From assembly GCA_045658805.1 (NCBI GenBank), contig JAZOVQ010000103.1:1-21320 (forward strand): a stretch of 21,320 nucleotides of DNA, given 5' to 3'. The notes under the pieces are model-generated. The model worked only from the letters and a program-made list of their open reading frames with translations. It ran no database searches and was not told where the DNA came from. How positions within the stretch are numbered: the stretch's first letter is position 1; each line of letters begins with the position of its first letter. This document shows, in pieces, positions 7,198 through 13,762 of this stretch. The translations under genes and the position numbers were made by a program. The DNA is from Scatosoma sp045658805 (GTDB lineage: Bacteria; Bacillota; Clostridia; Christensenellales; Borkfalkiaceae).

Positions 7198-8145
7198 TTA
7201 TTCCCCTGCTTCCGTCGCGGATAAAGCATTGAGGTCGGCAAGCAACGCCATTGCTTCTTCCTTGCTGCTTACCGAGCAGCCGCTGGCTTTTTTATGTCCG
7301 CCGCCTCCGTATTTTACCGCTATGGGGTTGATATTATATTTGCTGGAACGAATTTCCACAAAAATCTTTTCATCCGTTTCCGTAAAGTTTACCCACGTAT
7401 CCACACCGCGAATATCCGACATCGTGTTTACCATTCCGCGAGAAACGGTAAAGGTGTCCGCGCCGCTTGCCGCAAGCTCCTCTTTGGTCGTATAGATATA
7501 CGCCACTCTGCTGTCGGTACGCTGAATTTTTAAAATGAACTTCGCGCGAAGCTGCACCGAAGCCAATTCGTCGGCGTACAATTCGCTGTAAATAGAGCCC
7601 AGGTCAAACTTTTGCTCCATCAAAGCGGACGCCAAACGGAAAGTGTTTGCCGTTGTCGAATCGTAACGGAATCGTCCAGAATCGGTTATCATACCCGTAT
7701 ACAACGCTTTTGCCGAAGCGGGCGAAAGCTTCAAACCGCATTCCAAAGCGAACTCGGTAACCAAACCGCAACAGCTTTCGTAGGAGGAATCTACCACTTC
7801 TACTTCCGCAATTTTTTCGCAAAACAAATGGTGGTCGAAACGCACTGTTTTCGCCGCTTTTTTATAACGTTCGTCCGAAATCAAAAAGGCAGAGCCGCAA
7901 TCGAGGATAAACGCCAACGCGCCATCGTATTTTTCATCCGCTACCTCATCCATTACCGAGCCGTCCATAAAAGCGTAACGCTTGGCTTCGTCCCCGACGA
8001 TATACACTTCCTTTTCAGGGAAGTTGTCGCAAAGGATATGCTTTAAGCCGATTTGACTGCCCAACGCGTCCCCGTCAGGGCTGGTGTGTCTATGAATGAT
8101 AATGGTCGAATATTTTTTTACTTCTTCTAAAACCTGTTCAAACAT
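7198..8145 (-). CDS. DHH/DHHA1 phosphoesterase, NrnA-type (second paralog)
   Basis: 315 residues, same architecture as the downstream neighbour but clearly diverged. Motifs: HRHTSPDGDALGS (H20, D24, D26), FILDCGS (D82), RFDHH (D104-H106), TGMITDSGRFRYD (D155) and YGGGGHKKASG (GGGH about 281-284). All catalytic positions are kept, so both copies are expected to be active. Acts in the cytoplasm on very short oligonucleotides or pAp by family knowledge. AAGGAG is 10 bases before ATG. It is the second gene of the operon, 100 bases after the 5'-nucleotidase gene; that gap contains a 15-bp tandem repeat. The tandem pair may divide substrates (for example diribonucleotides, pAp or cyclic dinucleotide products). 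Confidence 0.92.
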   Translation of the reverse strand: MFEQVLEEVKKYSTIIIHRHTSPDGDALGSQIGLKHILCDNFPEKEVYIVGDEAKRYAFMDGSVMDEVADEKYDGALAFILDCGSAFLISDERYKKAAKTVRFDHHLFCEKIAEVEVVDSSYESCCGLVTEFALECGLKLSPASAKALYTGMITDSGRFRYDSTTANTFRLASALMEQKFDLGSIYSELYADELASVQLRAKFILKIQRTDSRVAYIYTTKEELAASGADTFTVSRGMVNTMSDIRGVDTWVNFTETDEKIFVEIRSSKYNINPIAVKYGGGGHKKASGCSVSSKEEAMALLADLNALSATEAGE

Positions 8146-8183
8146 GGTTTACTTTTCTCCTTTTACGCCTTTTGGCTGTGGGC

Positions 8184-8258
8184 ATTTACGTAAATCCGTT
8201 TTACGCAAAGCTGTTTCACGAAAAGCTATTTTACGACGATTCGTTTTACGCAAATCCG
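8184..8258 (-). repeat. Five-copy 15-bp degenerate tandem repeat carrying in-frame stop codons
   Basis: On the + strand the core TTTTACG or a one-base variant recurs at 8184, 8199, 8214, 8229 and 8244, exactly 15 bases apart. Read on the - strand in the frame of the 5'-nucleotidase gene, each unit has a stop: TAA, TAA, TGA, TAA, TAA. The first copy contains the real end of that gene (GGATTTGCGTAA). The array fills most of the 100-base gap before the next operon gene. It is not a CRISPR array (no spacers) and shows no clear hairpin or T-tract. Confidence 0.8.
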
Positions 8259-9979
8259 CCCTTTTTAATATATTCCGCAACCAAATCTCTTGCGTACGTG
8301 GTTTCGTCCAATCTTGCCACTTCCGTCAAGCCGTTGGCGGTGTATTGCAACGTGTACGTGTCGGTAACTACGTAATACGCCGTCGCAAGATTGATATTGT
8401 CTTTTAACGCTTCGCCGTATTCACCATAATGGATATAATAATTGCTATTGGTCGATTCAAAGAACTTATCTTTTAATTTTTTACCCGAAATTCTACACAA
8501 TACGATAGGATTGTTAAAGGGCAAAATGTCCACAAGGTTACCGTAAATTACCTGCCCTGCTTCCAATACATACGGAGATCTTACGCTAATAAAACCGCCG
8601 CCAAGCGCAATGTCGTATTCATCTCCCCATACTTCCATGCCCTTTTCATAATAGAGCTGTGCAACCAGCTTACGAATAACCGTGCTGGAACGGTATCTCG
8701 AATTGTTGCCAAGCACCTGCCCTGCCATAGAAATTTCCGCGCTGTATTTTTCAAGCAATTCCGCCACGATAGGATCGTCCTGCAAGGACGCGTAACGGCT
8801 GGTAGGCACGTATTCCGCCTTTTCCACCTCTACGCTGTCGGTTACGGTATTGACGTACAGCTTCGCATGCGAAATGCCGTCGTTGTCGCCGCCGCCCTGC
8901 AAATGGTACACCCCTTCCGAATCTAACAGCACGTAATTTTGATGCGTATGCCCCTCGAAAACTACGTCAACGTAGCCCTTGGAAAGGGAAATATCATAAT
9001 AAGAGGAAATTTCCGAAGCGCTCACCGCTTGCGTGCCGCTTGCCGACTCCTCATACCCGTCGTGCAAGGAATAAACAATAAGATCCGCGCCCTGCGAACG
9101 AAGCTTTTCCGATTCCGCTTTGACAAGCGCGGTAAGCTGCGTACCCGTTTTAAAATAAATGTCTTGCGTTTTGTCCGAAGAAATGGACGAATAGCAATCG
9201 CCAATCGCGCCAATCAAACCGATTTTTACACCGTTTTGTTCAATCATAATAGAAGCGTCGCAATAGGAAACGCGTTGGTTGGTTTCCCTATCGTACACGT
9301 TGATTGCAAGGAAGGGGAACTGCGCAAGCTCGGCGTTTTCCACCACCGCTTCACTACCCCAATCGTATTCGTGATTACCCAACGTCATTGCAACAAAGCC
9401 TGCTTCACTCATCCAATCGGTCACAATTTTACCCTTGGTAAGGTTGGATTCCGCACAGCCCTGCCACATATCCCCCGACGAGAACACAAACGTGTTTTCA
9501 TTGTTGGCTTTGGCATTCTTCAAATAGGTTGTCAGCTCGTCTACGCCAGGCTGCGAATCGTTATCCGCAAACTTCCCGTGTAAATCGTTGATTGCAAACA
9601 AATCCACCGTCGAAATAACACTGTTATAACATTCGTCGCAAACGCCGTCGTTTTCCCCGTCAACATGCGCGCAATCTTCGTCCGTTTCCGTCCCTTCCGA
9701 CGTTTCACTATCTTCCGCGCTTTCGCTATTTTCACTATCTTCCGCGCTTTCGCTGTTTTCGCTATCCTCGTCGCTTCCCGAGGTTTCCGAATTATCCAAA
9801 TTATCCGAGCTATCCGACGCTTCGTTCTCTTCCGTATTTTCGCTATCCGAGCCTTCCGCGCTTTCGCTGTGTTGCGAAGAAGTGTTGTTGGTGTTGTTAT
9901 TGCCAGCGTTTACCAAACCGCCGCAGGAAGAAAACAACATACACACGCTTACAATCAGGCAAATCCATTTCTTTTTCAT
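8246..9979 (-). CDS. 5'-nucleotidase lipoprotein (metallophosphatase plus 5'-nucleotidase C-terminal domain)
   Basis: 577 residues from the ATG at 9979. An ATG 13 codons further upstream (10018) lies at the predicted transcription start, while 9979 follows an AGAGGT ribosome binding site and starts a proper signal peptide. Lipobox FSSC gives Cys19. A Ser/Glu/Asp linker with ENSESAEDS repeats reaches residue 101. Next is a Cys/His knot-like segment (C103, H105, C114, C117). The metallophosphatase domain has NDLHG (D132, H134), SSGD (D170), GNHE (N202, H203), SLHDG (H306) and GHTH (H344, H346). The 5'-nucleotidase domain follows (about 418-577; LGGGFISVRSP). The family (UshA, 5'-nucleotidase, and the matching part of B. 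subtilis YhcR) removes phosphate from extracellular nucleotides so that nucleosides can be taken up. It is the first gene of the nucleotide phosphoesterase operon, directly after a consensus promoter. Confidence 0.93.
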   Translation of the reverse strand: MKKKWICLIVSVCMLFSSCGGLVNAGNNNTNNTSSQHSESAEGSDSENTEENEASDSSDNLDNSETSGSDEDSENSESAEDSENSESAEDSETSEGTETDEDCAHVDGENDGVCDECYNSVISTVDLFAINDLHGKFADNDSQPGVDELTTYLKNAKANNENTFVFSSGDMWQGCAESNLTKGKIVTDWMSEAGFVAMTLGNHEYDWGSEAVVENAELAQFPFLAINVYDRETNQRVSYCDASIMIEQNGVKIGLIGAIGDCYSSISSDKTQDIYFKTGTQLTALVKAESEKLRSQGADLIVYSLHDGYEESASGTQAVSASEISSYYDISLSKGYVDVVFEGHTHQNYVLLDSEGVYHLQGGGDNDGISHAKLYVNTVTDSVEVEKAEYVPTSRYASLQDDPIVAELLEKYSAEISMAGQVLGNNSRYRSSTVIRKLVAQLYYEKGMEVWGDEYDIALGGGFISVRSPYVLEAGQVIYGNLVDILPFNNPIVLCRISGKKLKDKFFESTNSNYYIHYGEYGEALKDNINLATAYYVVTDTYTLQYTANGLTEVARLDETTYARDLVAEYIKKGGFA

Positions 9980-10023
9980 ACGTTTAACCTCTTTTGAGTT
10001 CGGCTGCAACCAAACCATTCTAT

Positions 10024-10052
10024 ATTATATCACATTTTTGCATTTTTTTCAA
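10024..10052 (-). promoter_or_regulatory. Sigma-A promoter of the nucleotide phosphoesterase operon
   Basis: On the - strand TTGAAA (10052-10047), 17 bases, then TATAAT (10029-10024). Transcription would start near 10017, about 38 bases before the chosen ATG at 9979. This position argues against the longer open frame that begins at 10018. Confidence 0.88.
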
Positions 10053-10096
10053 GCAATTTCAATCCGCCCGAAAACGCAATTAACAGCCGCCTAAAT

Positions 10097-10140
10097 AAAA
10101 ATATATTCCAAAAACCCCAACGGCTTTTGGAATATATTTT
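10097..10140 (-). terminator. Hairpin terminator after the TRIC-family gene
   Basis: A perfect 16-bp inverted repeat (AAAATATATTCCAAAA at 10097-10112 with its complement at 10125-10140) and a 12-base loop. It lies 13 bases beyond the stop of the TRIC-family gene. The - strand side continues as TTTATTTAGG. The stem is A/T-rich but long, and its paired T-run can act as the U-tract. Confidence 0.8.
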
Positions 10141-10153
10141 CGTTTTTAGTTTT

Positions 10154-10855
10154 TTAAGAGAGTTTTTCGCTTTCTTCTTGCGGCATTTCGTCTAAAGCCG
10201 CCTCCTCCAAATGCACCTTGGGCAAGCTCCAACGATATTTCGCCGCCAGCATACGAATGGTAACGACAAGCCCCATCGCCACGATAGAAGCAATAAGCGT
10301 ACCGTTATCGCCGCCAATGCATACCCGCAACACGTAATAGACCATTGCGCCGCCAATGGACGCCAACGCATACACGTGTTTTTTGAAAATATACGGCGTG
10401 GTTGCCGTCAAAATGTCCCTATACACACCGCCGAATACACCCGTCAGCATACCCATGAGTATGGCAAACACAGCGTTATTGCCAAAGCCTTCCGCAAAGG
10501 CAACCTGCGTACCCATTACCGAAAATGCCGCCAAACCGCAAGCATCGAAAACGTTGTTGATATGTTCGATACGCTTTTCTATTTCGTGAAAGCGCTTGCG
10601 CTTGATATACGAAAGCACAAACACCACCGCCGAAGTCACTGCGGCAATAAGCAAAATGTACAAATTGCTAAAAATGGCAGGCGGCGTGCAACCCATCAAT
10701 AAATCTCGCGTGATACCGCCCCCAACCGCCGTGATACACCCCACAAACAGTACGCCGAACACGTCCAGCTTTGCCTTAATAGCAACGAATGCGCCCGACA
10801 CCGCAAAGGCGATTGTCCCGACAATTTCTAAAACGAGTAAAATAATTTCTTCCAT
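10154..10855 (-). CDS. TRIC/UPF0126 family membrane protein
   Basis: 233 residues, close to the family's usual 200-230. It has about seven hydrophobic helices arranged as two similar three-helix halves plus one. Each half carries the conserved loop of this family: GGGITRD (about residues 45-51) and GGVYRD (about 141-146). The family (old names UPF0126, YicG-like) comprises trimeric bacterial TRIC channels related to animal intracellular cation channels; some databases label the domain 'glycine transporter'. A hydrophilic, Glu-rich C-terminal tail of about 25 residues is probably cytoplasmic. The ATG follows the stop of the HAD phosphatase gene after one base, indicating translational coupling. 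The pair is transcribed from one promoter. Whether the two products act together is unknown. Confidence 0.92.
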   Translation of the reverse strand: MEEIILLVLEIVGTIAFAVSGAFVAIKAKLDVFGVLFVGCITAVGGGITRDLLMGCTPPAIFSNLYILLIAAVTSAVVFVLSYIKRKRFHEIEKRIEHINNVFDACGLAAFSVMGTQVAFAEGFGNNAVFAILMGMLTGVFGGVYRDILTATTPYIFKKHVYALASIGGAMVYYVLRVCIGGDNGTLIASIVAMGLVVTIRMLAAKYRWSLPKVHLEEAALDEMPQEESEKLS

Positions 10856-10856
10856 A

Positions 10857-11717
10857 TCAGTTTTGTTGTCCTGCGTTTTTCGATTCTCGGCTTCTTTGTT
10901 GCTTTTGCTTCAATTGCAACACGTGCGAAAGCTTCATTTCTTGAATGATACATTTCACCAAGGAATCCAAATCGCTCCCTTCTTGATAATCCGCCGAGCA
11001 AATATAATTTACGCGGTTATCCAAAAGCAAATTGGTAACTTTGTTTTTCTTGCCCTTCGGGTACAATGCGATAGAGATACCGCCTTGCTTTTTCACGAAG
11101 GTCATACAAGGAATGTCCGTGATACCGTCGCCGAAATATACCATATTTTGGTATGCAACCACGCGGTCCGCCATTTTTTCGTTTACTTTTTTACTGTCCG
11201 TTTCATCGTAAATCCCCTTGGAAATACGGAAAATATACTGCGTTTTTTGGGTATAATTGATAGCAATTTTCGGCCAAATTGCCTTGCCCTTTTCATCAAA
11301 ATAATATTGGCAAGCGAAAATCTTTTTAAATTCGTCCTTGATAGCCGAGCCGTCAATGATGTCCTTCAAACCGCTGGAAATAACGTAATGTTCAATTTTT
11401 ACGCCGATAGATTCGCCGTATTGATTGATACGTTTAAACCAGTTTTGCACGCCCTTATAGAAATTGACGTCCTTGCCTAAAGAGCGCAAATATTCCTTGG
11501 TAAACGGAATGCCCTTTTCCTCGCATTTGTACATCATATAATACATATATCCAAGGATACCTTCCATATAATGCTTTTTACGGAACGCTTCCGTTTCCGA
11601 CCAAAATTCTTCCGTCGTCATGCCCAAATTGGGTATAAAGCTATAATTTTGCATATCCTCGTCGCAAAGCGTTTTATCAAAATCATACATAAATGCAATG
11701 GTGGGTATTTTACGCAT
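10857..11717 (-). CDS. HAD-superfamily phosphatase
   Basis: 286 residues. HAD motif I is YDFDKTLCDE (D12 nucleophile, D14 acid/base). Motif II is VISSG (S114/S115). Motif IV is FGDGITD (D197, D201). A helical insert between motifs I and II (about 25-95) would be a C1-type cap, as in phosphoserine-phosphatase-like members. Between motifs II and IV the sequence is family-typical, with K177 or K181 possible motif III lysines. No signal peptide, so cytoplasmic. The C-terminus (KQKQQRSRESKNAGQQN) is polar and likely disordered. AAGGAG lies 8 bases before ATG. It is first in a two-gene unit with the TRIC-family gene. The substrate cannot be predicted; a small phosphorylated metabolite is the usual range. 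Confidence 0.88.
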   Translation of the reverse strand: MRKIPTIAFMYDFDKTLCDEDMQNYSFIPNLGMTTEEFWSETEAFRKKHYMEGILGYMYYMMYKCEEKGIPFTKEYLRSLGKDVNFYKGVQNWFKRINQYGESIGVKIEHYVISSGLKDIIDGSAIKDEFKKIFACQYYFDEKGKAIWPKIAINYTQKTQYIFRISKGIYDETDSKKVNEKMADRVVAYQNMVYFGDGITDIPCMTFVKKQGGISIALYPKGKKNKVTNLLLDNRVNYICSADYQEGSDLDSLVKCIIQEMKLSHVLQLKQKQQRSRESKNAGQQN

Positions 11718-11762
11718 ATTTTTTTCTCCTTACCGCCGCGGCTTACACGCCGTAGCTTGGTT

Positions 11763-11791
11763 ATTATAACATGAATTTTGTTATCTGTCAA
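11763..11791 (-). promoter_or_regulatory. Perfect-consensus sigma-A promoter of the HAD-TRIC unit
   Basis: On the - strand TTGACA (11791-11786), a 17-base spacer, and TATAAT (11768-11763). The start would be near 11756, giving a leader of about 39 bases with a short GC-rich CGGC/GCCG hairpin before the AAGGAG site. One of the strongest-looking promoters in the window. Confidence 0.92.
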
Positions 11792-11797
11792 TAGTAA

Positions 11798-11823
11798 CGG
11801 GCAGAAGTTTTTTCTCCTGCCCG
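11798..11823 (-). terminator. Hairpin, probable terminator of the repeat-protein reading frame
   Basis: CGGGCAGAAG (11798-11807) pairs with CTCCTGCCCG (11814-11823) around six bases, with one A-C mismatch that becomes G-U on the - strand. It lies 40 bases past the stop of the 589-codon frame and seven bases before the -35 box of the HAD promoter. The - strand downstream sequence TTACTATT is only a weak U-tract. Confidence 0.55.
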
Positions 11824-11863
11824 CTGTCTTTTGTTTTGTTACTTCCGTGACCGTGTTTTATTG

Positions 11864-13633
11864 TTAGGATATGTGTTTAATTGCCTTAACAGTGGTCATT
11901 TCGGTAACTTCGAACCACATATATGCAGGACTGGTTTCAACACCGATCGTCAAAGCTTCCTTGCCGTTCAATACGTCTTCGGAAAGCGCTACCTTGAAGA
12001 AGTAACCATATTGCAAATAGTTGGTATCTCTCGTCTTAACGTCACCACTCGAACCTGCGTCAACCAACGTCAAGTAGCCGTTCTTAATAACCGCTTTCAT
12101 GTAATACCAGTGACCAATCAAGCTTGCAGGAATGCTATACGTTTCGCCGCAAACGTTGAGAACGCCTCTGTCACCCGTAACTGCCATTGCAACGTAGAAG
12201 CTTACTTCGTCGTAAAAATCGTAATTTACCTTGTTAAGCGTGAAGATTGCAGGAACGTTGGGGTTACCCGTCATGTACGAGAAGGTTTCTACCTTACCCT
12301 TGAACTTACTAGCGCTTGCTTCAATTGCAGGAACGTTAGGTTCACCGCCAACCGTTGCGCTTGCAACTACGTTAGAAATAAGGGTTTCTGACGTCATCGT
12401 GGAAGAGGTTGCGTTCATTTCGGTAACTTCGAACCACATCCAGCTCTTTGCAGTGTCGATACCAATCGTCATGCCTTCGCCGCCGTTCAATACGTTTTCG
12501 GGAAGCGCTACCTTAAAGAAGTAGCCATATTGCGAATAGTTGGTATCCATCGCCGTAACGTCGAGGGACGAACCAGCGTCAACCAACGTCAAGTAACCGT
12601 CAGCGATAACCGCCTTCATCTTATACCAGTGACCAATCAAGCTTTCAGGAATGCTGTACGTTTCGCCGCAGACGTTGATAACACCTCTTTCCGCCGTTAC
12701 TGCAAATGCAACGCCAAATTCCACTTCGTCGTATGCCGAGTAATCAAATACTTTCATCGTGAACATTGTAGGAGCGGTAGGTTCGCCCGTCATGTACGAG
12801 AAGCTGCCGTATACGCCCTTGAATTGGCTTGCGCTTGCTTCAACCGTAGGTGCAGCGATTTCACTGACAATTTCACCGCCAAACGTTGCGGTAGCTACGT
12901 TGTCCGTAATAACCGTCGTCGTGGAATATGCAAAGTAAGCATCGATAATAGCGTTGATTGCCGCTACGTTTAATTGATGCAATTCGGTTGCTTTTTCTTC
13001 TTCGGTAAGAAGCTCGGAGAGTGCGCTGTATTTTTCAATCAAAGCCAATTGCGCCGCACTGCCGTTTGCGCAGGCAATAATTTTATTATACAACACCTTG
13101 TCTTGATAGACAAGATCAGTTTCCGCCAAGCCGTAGTTTACCGTGATATAATCTACGTACAATTCACCGCCAACGTATACGTTGTTAGCGTCTTTAGAGG
13201 AGGCCGCACAGATAGAAATACCCTTCAACGCAGAACCCTCTTCGCCAAACATCGACAAAGGAATGGTCAAATTCAACCATTTACCATCCGTAATTTCTTG
13301 ATAAGGCACGTCTCCCGTCTTATGTTCGTGAAGCCCTGCTTCATAGACTTTAGGAGAGTTTTCTACGTTCCAAGCGTCCGTCGTTGCGTAACCAAAATAC
13401 AACAAAGGCGAATTTGCAGGCACGTAAATGCGCATGGTTACGCTTGCGTATTCGTTGATCGTTACGCTTTCGTCAAACCAATAATTTACCGAGCCCCAGT
13501 TGGGCGTAATTATTTTTACGTAACCGTCTTCGGAAGATACGCCTTGCGAATCCACCAACGCGTCGTTTACGTATTCCGCTCTACCCGTAAGGTCGTTAAG
13601 CAAATGCCCTTCGGTAAACGCCGCGGAGCTCAA
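11864..13633 (-). pseudogene. 5'-truncated gene for an extracellular-type repeat protein
   Basis: An open frame of 589 codons with no stop until TAA at 11866-11864. It opens at TTG (13633) directly after an in-frame TAA. It has no signal peptide and no ribosome binding site, although the content is that of a secreted protein. Residues about 10-170 look like a carbohydrate-binding-type beta sandwich (WGSVNYWF, KWLNLTIPLSMFG, GELYVDYITVNYG). Residues about 172-235 are helical (KYSALSELLTEEEKATELHQ). Two 173-residue repeats follow (about 234-406 and 407-579), sharing VCGETYSIP, SLIGHWY.MKAVI, YLTLVDAGSS and MWFEVTEM. A TATAAT-like box at 13638-13633 overlaps the TTG, so any transcript from it would miss that codon. 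On the other side of the break lies an AraC C-terminus that is also cut. I read it as a gene that lost its 5' end recently, since the frame is still intact. A living gene with an unusual start or an assembly misjoin are alternatives. Confidence 0.7.
11897..12934 (-). repeat. Tandem 519-bp internal duplication (2 x 173 codons)
   Basis: Matching landmarks lie exactly 173 codons apart: FSYMTG (residues 278 and 451), CGETYS (322 and 495) and FEVTEM (401 and 574). The copies are highly similar at protein level, and the DNA also matches over long stretches, for example the region encoding CGETYSIP and SLIGHWY. This indicates a fairly recent domain duplication. Confidence 0.88.
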
Positions 13634-13715
13634 TTATACCAGTATCAGTTATTTTAACCACGTGTTCAAAAAGACGTTTGGCATTACCCCCAGCCAAATG
13701 CGAAAAAACAAATAA
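13620..13715 (+). pseudogene. C-terminal remnant of an AraC-family regulator gene
   Basis: On the + strand, codons ending with TAA at 13713-13715 encode AAELNYTSISYFNHVF followed by KKTFGITPSQMRKNK. This is the classic end of the second helix-turn-helix of AraC/XylS regulators (pattern GY.S.SYF...FKK.FG.TPS.YR). Nothing AraC-like can be read upstream of about 13620, where the opposite strand is the repeat-protein frame. The regulator has therefore lost all but about 30 codons. It is not a copy of the intact AraC gene nearby, whose matching segment reads YETPESFTRAFTRFHGSTPTQ. AraC genes often sit divergent from their target gene, which suits a deletion that removed both 5' ends. Confidence 0.82.
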
Positions 13716-13721
13716 ATACAT

Positions 13722-13756
13722 AAAAAAGCCCTCGCAGTTTTCAAAACCGCGGGGGC
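13722..13756 (-). terminator. Terminator of the AraC/GyrI-type regulator gene
   Basis: GCCCTCGCAGTTTT (13728-13741) pairs with AAAACCGCGGGGGC (13743-13756); the two imperfect positions become G-U and U-G pairs on the - strand. The - strand continues into TTTTTT. It lies seven bases after the regulator's stop codon and should block read-through into the truncated repeat-protein frame. Confidence 0.88.
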
Positions 13757-13762
13757 ATGTCT

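Noticed and set aside
8138..8185. A 15-residue, very basic ORF (MPTAKRRKRRKVNHV) ending over the start of the second NrnA-type gene
   Set aside because: No ribosome binding site in front of it; its apparent basic residues come from the AAGGAG region of the next gene. Probably chance.
8184..8258. CRISPR-like array
   Set aside because: Units are only 15 bases, contiguous, degenerate and without spacers.
9980..10018. Upstream ATG that would lengthen the 5'-nucleotidase by 13 residues
   Set aside because: It coincides with the predicted transcription start and has no ribosome binding site. The ATG at 9979 follows AGAGGT and begins a proper lipoprotein signal peptide.
13621..13632. Adjacent SacII- and SacI-type sites (CCGCGG, GAGCTC) at the gene junction, suggesting vector sequence
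   Set aside because: Both flanks are clearly coding sequence of the kinds described (repeat protein and AraC C-terminus), and no other vector-like sequence was recognised. A misjoin remains possible, but cloning-vector origin is not supported.
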